A DNA stretch of 64,000 nucleotides from Burkholderia mayonis (GTDB lineage: Bacteria > Pseudomonadota > Gammaproteobacteria > Burkholderiales > Burkholderiaceae), in NCBI RefSeq assembly GCF_001523745.2, contig NZ_CP013387.1, positions 1,612,001-1,676,000 of the forward strand, read 5' to 3'. Within the stretch, counting starts at the first letter, position 1; every line of letters starts with the position of its first letter. The notes below the pieces were generated by a model. It did no database searches. It was not told the DNA's origin and saw only the letters and a program-made list of their open reading frames with translations. The translations under genes were made by a program, and so were the position numbers. Shown here one piece after another: positions 10,761 through 24,200 of the stretch.

Positions 10761-12461
10761 CTACTTCAGCGCCAGGCCGATGCGGGTCGTGACGTACGCC
10801 TTGAGCAGCGCAAACATCGGGTTGTAGTCGAAGTACTTTTTCACCTCTGCCGGCGCGCTGGTTTGCGTCCAGTGCAGCAGCTTCATCGCCGGCAGTAGGC
10901 TGTACTTCGAGTTGTTGAGATGCGGCTTGGCCCCGGTGATGCAGTACCCGAAGCCGAACATCGGCCTGGCGAAGTCTCGTTCATCGATGAGGGCGTGAAT
11001 CCGCGCCGCGGCCTCCTCGGCCGGCTTGCGCCCGGCGCTCACGGCCTCGACCTCGGCCTTGGCGTCGTTGAACAACTGGTAGTACCCCTCCATGTCAGCG
11101 CACAGGTACCCGAGGTACGGGGGGTCGTTGTCGAGGTGATCGAGGTCGCCCTCGTCACGCGACGCGCGGAACCTCGCGTGAGCTTGCACGAGCCGGAACT
11201 GCCCGAGGATCGTGCCGACCGCCCACAGGCGGTGGAACGCGTCCCACAGGCGGAAGTCCGAGAACGCCGTGTAGCAGCAGCTGACGAAGTCGTCGTTGTG
11301 GTCTAAAAGCTTCTGCTGCAGGCGCTCGATGTACTCGAAGCGCTCGGGGGAGAAGTCGTCGTCGCGCAGCGCCTTGATGAGGCGCGCCGCGAGCGCGTGG
11401 ATGGTCACCGCGGTGTTCTCGAGCCCCCGGGAGAAGAGCGGGTCGATGAACCCGTTCGCGTGCAGCATCAGGCAGTAGCGGTCGCCGACGCAGGCGCTCG
11501 ACGAGAATTGCAGGCGGTCGGTCTTGACCCAGTCGCGCACCGGCACGGCGTCCCGGAACTGCGCCCCGATGCTCGGGAACCGCGCGAGGAACGCGTCGAA
11601 TTCCTGCTGCGCGGGGATGTCCGTTTTCGGGTAGATACGCGGGTCGAGCTGCAGGCCGACGCTCACCAGGTTGTTGGTCGACCGCGGGTGGTTGTTGAAC
11701 GGAATCACCCAGAGCCAGCCACCCGCGAACATGTGGTGCAAGGTCCCCTCGTGCCAGCGCCAGCGCTGCCCCTTGACCTTGAAGATGTCGTCGAACGGCT
11801 TGACCCCGAGCATGTGCGTGTAGAGGCTGCGCGAGTGCGTCTTGAAGCGACACGGCTCTTCGCGGAGCTTGAACTTGGTCGCGAGCGGCGCGCGGGGTCC
11901 TCCGCAGTCGATCATGTACCGGCCAGTGAACCGTTCGCCCTGGGCGGTGGTCACCGCGACGCCGTCTTTGTCGGCGTGGTATTCGGTCACGTTCGTCTTC
12001 TGGCGGACCGTGCAGCCGTATTTAATGGCGGCTTGCAACAGGTAGGCGTCGACGTCTTGCCGGTAATAATGGCTCTCCGGCCCCCACGGCAGCTCGGGAA
12101 TGACGCACTGCGTGAACTCCTTCGGGTCGTGCTCCTGGCCGGGCTTGTGGAACACGAAGCCGAAGTTGCGCTTGATGCCCGTGCTCGACGCGACGTAACG
12201 CTGCGTCGCGTAGAACGACGTGATGCGGTCGAGCTCCGGAATGCCGTAGCGATCGGCGATGATGCGGTTCATAAGAGACGTCTCGGGGATCGACGATTCG
12301 CCGATCGTGAACCGCGGGTGCGACGACTCCTCGATGATCAGCACGCGAAACTGTTGGTTGGCCAGGATGGCCCCCATCTGGGTGCCGGACATGCCCGAGC
12401 CGAGGATGATCACGTCGAAGTGGTTGCTGTCGCGCCCGTTCGCGGGGCTCTTCTGAGTCAT
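10761..12461 (-). CDS. prnC: FAD-dependent halogenase PrnC (monodechloroaminopyrrolnitrin 3-halogenase)
   Basis: Flavin-dependent halogenase of 566 residues that chlorinates the pyrrole ring of monodechloroaminopyrrolnitrin. The start ATG at 12461 gives MTQKSPANGRD followed by the FAD fold ILGSGMSGTQMGAILANQ, and AAGGAG lies ten bases upstream (12472-12477). Other family blocks are IGESSIPETSLMNRI and HANGFIDPLFSRGLENT. The length agrees with known PrnC. A longer open frame reaching further upstream overlaps prnB antiparallel to sense and is not used. The gap to prnB is 50 bp. Confidence 0.95.
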   Translation of the reverse strand: MTQKSPANGRDSNHFDVIILGSGMSGTQMGAILANQQFRVLIIEESSHPRFTIGESSIPETSLMNRIIADRYGIPELDRITSFYATQRYVASSTGIKRNFGFVFHKPGQEHDPKEFTQCVIPELPWGPESHYYRQDVDAYLLQAAIKYGCTVRQKTNVTEYHADKDGVAVTTAQGERFTGRYMIDCGGPRAPLATKFKLREEPCRFKTHSRSLYTHMLGVKPFDDIFKVKGQRWRWHEGTLHHMFAGGWLWVIPFNNHPRSTNNLVSVGLQLDPRIYPKTDIPAQQEFDAFLARFPSIGAQFRDAVPVRDWVKTDRLQFSSSACVGDRYCLMLHANGFIDPLFSRGLENTAVTIHALAARLIKALRDDDFSPERFEYIERLQQKLLDHNDDFVSCCYTAFSDFRLWDAFHRLWAVGTILGQFRLVQAHARFRASRDEGDLDHLDNDPPYLGYLCADMEGYYQLFNDAKAEVEAVSAGRKPAEEAAARIHALIDERDFARPMFGFGYCITGAKPHLNNSKYSLLPAMKLLHWTQTSAPAEVKKYFDYNPMFALLKAYVTTRIGLALK

Positions 12462-12511
12462 GGGGCACACTCTCCTTGTGAGATGGAACACATGGCCGCG
12501 CGCGTCAGGCG

Positions 12512-15731
<3,220 letters not shown>

Positions 15732-15991
15732 AATGGCACACCTCGCAAAATTTCATATCAATCTCAATTGACCCAGAGAAATACTCAATCCCAGCAAATA
15801 TCGGCTAAATATTTTCCAACAAAAGATTTAATTTTTTAAAACAAAGAAATTCACTTTTTCATTGAGAGCGTGCGCGCCGACGAATTTTTTGTCTAAAAAT
15901 GCGAAATGAACGACTGAACTCACTGGAAAGGAAATAAATTCATCATCATTTCTGAAACAAAGATGTCAACCTTGGCGCATTTCGGCGGTCT
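15732..15991. other. AT-rich spacer upstream of the prn operon
   Basis: About 260 bp, clearly AT-richer than the rest of the window, between the head of the prn operon and the IS407-like end. It should contain the prn promoter, but I could not place a convincing -10/-35 pair or a lux-type box. Confidence 0.5.
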
Positions 15992-16775
15992 TGACCTGCT
16001 CCCCGCATTTAGTACGGTGACGGTGTAGAGTCCATTCCAGAGAGAAACGGCAATGAAAAAGCGATTCACCGAAGAGCAAATCATCGGCATTCTGAAGGAA
16101 GCCGAGGCTGGCCTGAAACCGGCGGAGCTGTGCCGCAAGTACGGCATCTCGGAAGCGACCTATTACAACTGGAAAGCGAAGTTCGGCGGGATGACGGTCC
16201 CCGAAGCGCAGCGCCTGAAGGAACTGGAGCAGGAAAACAACAAGCTCAATCGCCTGTTGGCCGAATCAATGCTCGACAACGCCGCGCTGAAGGATCTGCT
16301 GGCTTGAAAGTAGCAAGCCCGCAGGCCAAGCGCGAAGCGATCCGAATATTGATGACCGAACGCGCCATGGGTGTTACCCGGGCCTGCAGGCTGGTAGGGA
16401 TTTCGCGCTCGCTGTTCCACTACGAATCACGCCGCCAAGTTGACGAGGAAGCGCTTGCCGGCCGGATGATGGCCATCGCCGCGCAGAAGCGCCGCTACGG
16501 CTATCGCCGGATTCACGTGCCGTTGCAGCGGGATGGCTGCTTCGCCAACCATAAGCGCATCTGGCGCCTGTACAGTAAGGCGGGACTGAGCGTGCGCAAG
16601 CGGCGACGCAAACGTATTGCGGCTGTCGAACGCACGCCGCTGCCGTTACCAACAGGCCCGAATCAGAGTTGGTCGATGGACTTCGTTTCTGACGGGCTGG
16701 CCTACGGTCGGCGGTTTCGATGCCTGAACGTGGTCGACGACTATGCGCGTTCATGCCGGGCCCGCTCCATTTGGG
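15992..16775 (+). mobile_element. IS407-like (IS3 family) element, right part missing
   Basis: The left end TGACCTGCTCCCCGCATTTA at 15992 has the IS407-type terminus. It is followed by the two overlapping frames of an IS3-family element. Homology to orfB stops soon after NVVDDYAR, around 16755-16775, and no right inverted repeat was found. The copy is therefore 3'-truncated and marks the right border of the pyrrolnitrin region. Confidence 0.8.
16053..16307 (+). CDS. IS407-like transposase OrfA
   Basis: Complete 84-residue OrfA of an IS3-family element. A helix-turn-helix DNA-binding region (EEQIIGILKEAEAGLKPAEL then KYGISEATYYNWK) is followed by the leucine-zipper-like coil EQENNKLNRLLAESMLDNAAL. 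The frame ends TGA at 16305-16307, overlapping the TTG at which orfB reading can begin, the usual arrangement for frameshifted OrfAB. Without an intact OrfB it cannot transpose its own element. Confidence 0.85.
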   Translation: MKKRFTEEQIIGILKEAEAGLKPAELCRKYGISEATYYNWKAKFGGMTVPEAQRLKELEQENNKLNRLLAESMLDNAALKDLLA

Positions 16776-16813
16776 AAAGCAAAAATCAAATGAACGCCAC
16801 TCATCCGAATTGA
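16304..16813 (+). pseudogene. IS407-like transposase OrfB, C-terminally truncated
   Basis: The N-terminal half of an rve-type DDE integrase: KREAIRILMTERAMG, CRLVGISRSLFHYES, RYGYRRIHVPLQRDG and the first catalytic Asp in NQSWSMDFVSDGL, then NVVDDYAR. After that the sequence leaves the family and runs into unrelated residues to a chance stop. The second Asp and the Glu of the catalytic triad are lost. Confidence 0.85.
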
Positions 16814-17741
<928 letters not shown>

Positions 17742-18728
17742 ATGACGAGCGAGCAACAATCGATAACCATCACGCATCCGCCCAAACAGCGCCTGTCGGC
17801 CTTGCCTCGTCGCATCCTGGGCGCAATGCTGGTCGTCGCGACATCCGTCGCGGCGAGCGGCGCGCACGCAAACCCGGCGCCGCAGATTCAAGCGGCTTCG
17901 TGGCTCGTCGTCGATGCCGACTCCGGCAAGACGCTCGCCGAGCACAACGTGAATGCGCGCCGCGAGCCGGCGTCGCTGACCAAGCTGATGACCGCGTACC
18001 TCGCGCTCGATGCGCTGAAGCAAGGAACGCTGCACTGGGACGAGAAGGTCGAAATCGCCGCCGCCGATATCGCGTCCGTCGGCAACGACGAAGCGCGGAT
18101 GTATCTCGCGCCGGGCCAGCTCGTCCAGGTGCGCGACCTCGTGCGCGGCCTGATCGTCGCGTCCGCCAACGATGCGGCGCTCGTGCTCGCGAAGCGGATA
18201 GGCGGCAGCCCCGCCGGCTTCGCGAAACGGATGAACGACGCGGCGCAGCAGCTCGGCATGCGCGATTCGCACTTCGTGTCGCCGTCCGGGATCACCACGC
18301 CCGATCACTATTCGACCGCGCACGACCTGTCGATTCTCGCCCGGCATCTGGACCAGGATTTTCCGGCGTTCTACGCGTTCTCGTCGCAGCCGCATTTCGA
18401 ATACGGAAAATTCGCGAAGACGAACAAGAATCGCCTGCTCGGCACCGATCCGACCGTCGACGGCATGAAGACGGGCCATACGAATGCAGCCGGCTGGTGC
18501 ATGGTCGTCACCGCGAAACGCCGCGTCGCCGGCGCGTCCGCGAAGCATCGCGTGATTGCCGTGCTGCTCGGCGAGCCGACGGAAAAGCAGCGGCTCGCCG
18601 ATGCGAGAAGACTCCTCGACTGGGGCTTCGCGTCGCTCGGCGGCGAGCATCCGGCCGCGAACGGCGCGCGCCGGGCCGGCCCGCAGGCTGGCGAGCGCCG
18701 CTCGGCGGAATCGGCGCGCATGCTCTGA
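17742..18728 (+). CDS. D-alanyl-D-alanine carboxypeptidase/endopeptidase (PBP5/PBP7-like, S11)
   Basis: Serine peptidase of family S11, 328 residues, trimming peptidoglycan stem peptides in the periplasm. Start ATG at 17742. Residues 24-46 form the hydrophobic core of a signal peptide (ILGAMLVVATSVAASGAHA) after an unusually long polar N-region. Active-site motifs are all present: SLTK (PASLTKLMTA), SAN (VASAND) and KTG (MKTGHTNAAGW). The protein stops about 30 residues after the catalytic domain and lacks the PBP5 C-terminal beta domain and membrane-anchoring helix, so it is closer to PBP7/DacC-short forms. The gene for a class B PBP follows in the same direction. Confidence 0.88.
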   Translation: MTSEQQSITITHPPKQRLSALPRRILGAMLVVATSVAASGAHANPAPQIQAASWLVVDADSGKTLAEHNVNARREPASLTKLMTAYLALDALKQGTLHWDEKVEIAAADIASVGNDEARMYLAPGQLVQVRDLVRGLIVASANDAALVLAKRIGGSPAGFAKRMNDAAQQLGMRDSHFVSPSGITTPDHYSTAHDLSILARHLDQDFPAFYAFSSQPHFEYGKFAKTNKNRLLGTDPTVDGMKTGHTNAAGWCMVVTAKRRVAGASAKHRVIAVLLGEPTEKQRLADARRLLDWGFASLGGEHPAANGARRAGPQAGERRSAESARML

Positions 18729-18748
18729 CATTCGCGTAGCCGAACACC

Positions 18749-18796
18749 GCGCTTCATGCGTTTGCGCGGCGACGGCGGCGCAAACGCATGAGGCGC
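18749..18796 (+). terminator. Strong 19-bp hairpin behind the carboxypeptidase gene
   Basis: The arms 18749-18767 and 18778-18796 are complementary at 18 of 19 positions, with a 10-base GC-rich loop. It lies 20 bp after the stop codon. There is no following T-run, so if it ends transcription it is not a classic intrinsic terminator; it may be an mRNA-stabilising structure or an operator instead. Confidence 0.55.
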
Positions 18797-19064
18797 ACGC
18801 CGCCGTCGATAGCACGCCGAAGCGGCGCGCGCCGCCCGGCCGATTCACCTTTCCCTTCATCGCTCGCCCGGCATCGCGCCGCGCGTGACGGCGTGCTTCG
18901 TCGCGTCCCGTTTCCGTGCGCGCTCGTCCGACAGCGAAGAACGCGCCGGCCGCCGGCCACGACGGCATTCCGACGTCACCAGCATTCCGGCCGCGCAGGC
19001 TTCGCCCCGGATGCCCTCCACCACGCTTCCGTCACCGCGAGGACGACTCGACATCCATCCGATC

Positions 19065-20762
19065 ATGCTGAGATCCACTGCATCGCTTCACCGCGGCCCG
19101 CGCGGCCTGCCCCGATGGCGCTCGCGCTGTGTCCTCGGACTCCTCTGCGCCGGCTTCGCCGCACTCGCCGTGCGCGCACTCTGGGTCCAAGTCGTGCATA
19201 GCGATTTCTACATCCGGCAAGGCGTCAAACGCTACGAGCACACGTTCGAAGCCTCGCCGGCGCGCGGGCGCATCCTCGATCGCAACGGCGGCGTGCTCGC
19301 GATCGACAAGCCCGTTGCCGACGTGTGGATCGAGCCCGAAGCGTTCCGCCGCGCGACGCGCGCGCAAATGCATGCGCTCGCGTCGCTGCTTCGGCTGCCG
19401 GGCGACGCGCTTGCCGCCAAGGCGATCAGCAGCCGCCAATTCCTGTACGTGAAACGATGGGTCGAAGCGGACCTGGCCGCGCGCATCGGGCAGCTCGCCG
19501 CGCCCGGCGTGCATCTCGGCCGCGCGACGCGGCGCTATTACCCAGGCGGCAGCGATTTCGCGCAACTCGTCGGCTTCGTCGGCGCGGACGGACACGGGCT
19601 CGAAGGCGTCGAACTCGCCGACGACGCCGCGCTGTCGGGCATCGGCGCGAAGCGCGACATGATCGTCGACCGGATGGGCCGTCCCGTCGACGTCGGCGAT
19701 GTCGAGTCGGCGGGCCGGCCCGGCGCGGACATCCGGCTGTCGATCGACCGCCGGCTCCAGCATCTCGCGCGGCTCGCCGTCGAAGAGACCATCGCGCGCA
19801 CCGCCGCGGCCGCCGGCTGCGCGATCGTCGTCGATGCGAAAACGGGTGAGATCCTCGCACTCGTCAATCTACCGTCCTTCGATCCGAACGGGCAGCCCGC
19901 CGCGTATGACGACCGCTTTCGCGATCGCGCGCTGACCGACGTCTTCGAGCCGGCGTCGACGCTCAAGCCGTTGACCGTCGCGCTCGCGCTGAGCGAAGGC
20001 GTCGTCACGCCGGACACGCGCTTCGACACGTCGCCCGGCGTGTTGCAAATCGACGGCGCGACGATTCACGATACCGGCGATTTCGGCGAACTCACTGTCA
20101 CGCAGATCATCGCGAAATCGAGCAATGTCGGCATGGCGAAGATCGCCGAGCGGCTGCGCGCGCAGGACATGTGGCAGACGTTCGCGCGCGCGGGCATCGG
20201 CGAGCGCCCGCTCGCCGGGATGCCGGCGATCGCGCGCGGCACGCTGAGGCCGGCGCGCGGCTGGAAGCCGATCGAACGATTGACGATGTCGTACGGCTAC
20301 GGGCTGTCGATGTCGCTCGCGCAGCTCGCCGACGTCTACACCGCGTTTGCCGGCGACGGCCGCCGGATACCGCTGTCGCTGACGCACGCGAGCGCGCCGC
20401 CGGAACGCGTGCCCGTCGTGCCGGCGGCGGTCGCGCGGCAGATCCGCGCGATGCTCGAGACGGACGGCGCCGAAGGCACCGCGCGCGTCGCCCGCCTGCC
20501 CGACTACCGGATCGGCGCGAAGACGGGCACCGCCCGCAAGCTGTCGGGCAAGCGCTATGCGCGCGGCAAGTATCGCGCGCTGTTCGTCGGCATGGCGCCG
20601 ATGAGCGATCCCCGCCTGATCGTCGCCGTGATGATCGACGAGCCGTCGCGCGGCTCGTACTACGGCGGCCCCGCGGCCGGCCCCGCGTGGGCCGGGATCA
20701 TGGAGAACGCGCTGCATCTGCTCGGCGTGCCGCCCGATCGATCGCCGACGCGGCATGCGTGA
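19065..20762 (+). CDS. Class B penicillin-binding protein (FtsI/PBP2-like transpeptidase)
   Basis: Peptidoglycan DD-transpeptidase of about 565 residues. One membrane anchor at residues 21-40 (CVLGLLCAGFAALAVRALWV) follows a short basic N-terminus. A PBP dimerisation domain comes next (ASPARGRILDRNGGVLA), then the catalytic domain with STLK (FEPASTLKPLTVAL), SSN (AKSSNVGM) and KTG (GAKTGTARK). Division-type FtsI proteins share the RGxIxDRNG and YARGKYRALFVGMAP-like blocks. It sits outside the dcw cluster, so this is an accessory copy. The start is uncertain: another ATG lies 18 codons upstream (19011) and neither has a strong ribosome site. Confidence 0.88.
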   Translation: MLRSTASLHRGPRGLPRWRSRCVLGLLCAGFAALAVRALWVQVVHSDFYIRQGVKRYEHTFEASPARGRILDRNGGVLAIDKPVADVWIEPEAFRRATRAQMHALASLLRLPGDALAAKAISSRQFLYVKRWVEADLAARIGQLAAPGVHLGRATRRYYPGGSDFAQLVGFVGADGHGLEGVELADDAALSGIGAKRDMIVDRMGRPVDVGDVESAGRPGADIRLSIDRRLQHLARLAVEETIARTAAAAGCAIVVDAKTGEILALVNLPSFDPNGQPAAYDDRFRDRALTDVFEPASTLKPLTVALALSEGVVTPDTRFDTSPGVLQIDGATIHDTGDFGELTVTQIIAKSSNVGMAKIAERLRAQDMWQTFARAGIGERPLAGMPAIARGTLRPARGWKPIERLTMSYGYGLSMSLAQLADVYTAFAGDGRRIPLSLTHASAPPERVPVVPAAVARQIRAMLETDGAEGTARVARLPDYRIGAKTGTARKLSGKRYARGKYRALFVGMAPMSDPRLIVAVMIDEPSRGSYYGGPAAGPAWAGIMENALHLLGVPPDRSPTRHA

Positions 20763-21213
20763 CGCATGCCCCGGCCGCCTCGTCCATTCTCATCGCGCGC
20801 CGGTCGAGTCGCCGCAATCCGGCCCGCGCGCGAGCCATCCGTTCGGAATCTCGACATGTTGAAACTCAAGCATCGCTTCTTCCGCCGCGCATCGCGCGCG
20901 GCATCCAACACCCCGAACGAAGCCGGACACGCCGCCCCCAACGGCGATCGCCAACGCGAGCCGAACGCCGCGACGCGCGTGCGCGCCGGCGCGCGATCGA
21001 AACATCATGCCGCCCGCGAACGGGCGCTCGACTCAGGACGCGGCGTTGGCCGGCGTCTTGCCCGCGCAAAGGCCCGTTCCGGCCGACGGCCTGCCGCGCG
21101 CCGCCCACGAGACGCGCCTGCCGCGCCGGCGCGACTGCATCTGCCGCCACCGCCCGTACATCTGCTTCGGTCCGCGATAAGCGGTGTCCCGTGAGTCGGG
21201 CGCCGCCTCCGCT
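20763..21213. other. Spacer between two convergent units
   Basis: 451 bp between the PBP gene and the end of nasA. A frame from ATG 20856 to 21194 stays open for 112 basic, low-complexity residues with a poor ribosome site; I do not treat it as a gene. No terminator recognised. Confidence 0.45.
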
Positions 21214-24200
21214 TCAATAAACGTCTCGCGCATAACGCTTGTCCTTTGCGAGCCGTGCGACGTAGTCCGCCGCCTGCTCGTCCGTCATCCCCCCATGCCG
21301 CGCGACGATCGTCTTCAACGCCGCGTCGACGTCCTTCGCCATGCGCGCCGCGTCGCCGCACACGTAGAAATGCGCGCCCTCCGCGAGCCACGCCCATAGC
21401 GCCGCGCCCTGTTCGAGCATCCGGTCCTGCACGTAGATCTTCTCTTTCTGGTCGCGCGAGAACGCGAGATCGAGCTGCGTCAGGAAACCGTCCGCCTGCA
21501 TCTGCGTGAGCTCGTCGCGGTAGTAAAAATCGGTGTCCGCATGCTGCTCGCCGAAGAACAGCCAGTTGCGCCCCTTCGCGCCGCGCGCGCGGCGTTCGTG
21601 CAGAAAGCCGCGAAACGGCGCGATGCCCGTGCCCGGCCCGACCATCACGATCGGCGCGTCGCCGCTTGCGGGCGGCCGGAAATGCGCGGACTTCTGCACG
21701 AACACCGGCACGCCCGCGTCGGCCGCGCGATCCGCGAGGAACGTCGACGCGACGCCCTTGCGCTGTCGCCGCCCGTTGCTGTATCGGACCGCCGACACGG
21801 TCAGATGGATCTCGCCGCGGTGCGCGTTCGGGCTCGACGCGATCGAATAGAGGCGCGGCTGCAGGCGCTTCAGCATCCCGGCGAGCTCGGCCGCCGACAG
21901 CTCGACAGGAAACTCGTGCAGCACGTCGGCGAGCTGCTGCCCCCACAGCCAGTTTTTCAGGTCCGCCTTGCGGTCGTCGCCGAGCAGGCGCTTCAGCGCG
22001 CCGCCCGCGCGGCTGCGCGACGCGATGAACGCGAGCGCGTCCGGATGCGGCCGCGTGATGTCGAGGTGCCTGGCGAGCGCGTCGGCAACGCGCAGCTCGC
22101 CGACGCCCGCGACCGTCACCGGCGTGTCCGGCTTCAGATGCGTGAGCGTCAGCAGCTCGTCGACGAGTTCCGGGCAGTTCGTCGGCCACACGCCGAGCGC
22201 GTCGCCCGTTTCGTACTCGATCGCCGCGCCGTCCGTCGACAGCGACACGTAGCGCGTATCCTTCGCCGCGCCCGGCTCGTTGAGCCGCAGGTTCGCGACG
22301 AGCCGCGACGCGGCCGGGCGCGTCTTCGTCGGAATCGCGCCCGACGGGATCATCCCGTCCGCCGGCACCGCGTGCAGCGCCGCGTCCTCTTCCTTGATTC
22401 GCGCGATCACGCGGTCGAGCCACGCGTCGGCGGCCGGCTGGTATTCGGCGTCGCAATCGACGCGCTCGACGAGGCGCGCCGCGCCGCGCTCCGCGAGCCG
22501 CGCGTCGAGCCGGCGGCCGTGGCCGCAGAACAGGTCGTAGTTGCGGTCGCCGAACGCGAGCACCGCGTAGCGGACGCCGTCGAGCCGCGCGGCGTCCGCC
22601 GCATCGAGCGCCGTCCAGAATTCCTGGCCGTTGTCGGGCGCGTCGCCGTCGCCGAACGTGCTCGTCATCAGCAGCACGTACTGCGCTTTCGCGAGCGCGG
22701 CGGCCGGATAGTCGGCCATGCACGCGACGCGGATCTCGAAGCCCGAATCCATCAATTGCGTCGCGTAACGCTCGGTCAGCGATTCGACGTTGCCCGTCTG
22801 CGACGCCCACAGCAGCACGACCTTCGGCCGCGTGCGCACGATCCGCACGCCGCTCGGCGCGGGCGACGCATCGGCCGACGCGGGCGACGCGGACACCGTC
22901 GAGGCGGCGCGTGCGCAAGCCGCTGCCGAAGCCTCGCCGGACACGCGGCTGAACAGCCCGGCGAGCAGCCCGTCGACCCACAGACGCGTGTCGCCCGCAA
23001 GCGGCGCGCTCGCCGGCAGCACCGGCACGCCGCCCGGCCGCCCGCCTTCGGCGGCGCGCAGGCCGCTGACGAAGCCTGCGACGTAGACGCGCTCCGCGTC
23101 GGTGAGCCGCGGCGCGCTCGCCGCAGCCGGAACGCCCAGCAGCGCGGCGAAGGTGTCGATATCGGACATGTCCAGTTCCTTGGGCGCGGCGTCGGCGGCT
23201 TCGAACGACGCCCCGGACACCGCGCCGGCCCGCGCATTGCGCGATTCGGCGAGCGACGCGCGGCCGTCATCGCCCGCATCGTCGACCGCGTCGACGCGCG
23301 CGAGCGCGACCGCGCAGAATTTGAGTCCGGGTTGCAGCGACACCGGATCGACCGCGTCGTTCGTGACCGCGTTCACGCACAGGTCGTCGCCGTACACGTC
23401 GTTCCAGTGCATCGGCGCGAAGCACGCGCCCGGCCGCACGCGATCGGTGACGACGGCGGGCAGCACCGCGCGGCCGCGCGCCGAGCGGATCTCGACCGCG
23501 TCCTTCGCCGCGATCGACAGCGCGGCCGCGTCGTCCGGATGGATCTCGACGAACGGACGCGGATTCAGCTTGTTCAGCATCGCGACCTTGCCCGTCTTCG
23601 TCATCGTATGCCATTGATGCTGCAGGCGGCCCGTATTCAGCACGATCGGGAATTCGGGCGTCGGCGTCTCGGCCGCCGCGGCGTGCGGACGCGCGAAGAA
23701 GCGCGCCTTGCCGGTCGGCGTCGGGAACGCGAGCGCCGGCGCCGCGCCGTCGGGCAGCGTCGCGCGCGGCCGGCTCGCGCCGTCGTTCAGATAGCGGATC
23801 GGATGGCGGTCCTGCCCGTCGTCCGGCGGGCAAGGCCATTGCAGCGGCGTGTCACGCAGCGCCGCGTGGCTCGCGCCGCGCAGGTCGTAGCCCGTCTTCG
23901 GATTCGCGAAGCGCTTGATCTCGTCGAACACATCGGAGGCCGAACGATAGTCGAACGCGTCGCCGTAGCCCATCTCGCGCGCGACCGCCGCGACGATCCG
24001 CCAGTCCGGCCACGCGCCGCCGGGCGGCTCGACCGCCTGCCGCATCAGCGTCAGGTTGCGCTCCGAGTTGATCATCACGCCTTCCGCTTCCGCCCACAGC
24101 GCGCCCGGCAGCAGGATGTCCGCGTAGCGGTTGGTTTCGGTGTCGAGGAACGCGTCCTGCACGATCACGACGTCCGCCGCCTGCAACCCCGCGATCACGT

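Noticed and set aside
15732..15991. lux-type (quorum-sensing) box upstream of the prn operon
   Set aside because: Expected from some Burkholderia prn promoters, but I found no convincing 18-20 bp dyad in the spacer.
20856..21194. 112-codon basic frame after the FtsI-like gene
   Set aside because: Low complexity, poor ribosome site, no family; likely chance in GC-rich sequence.
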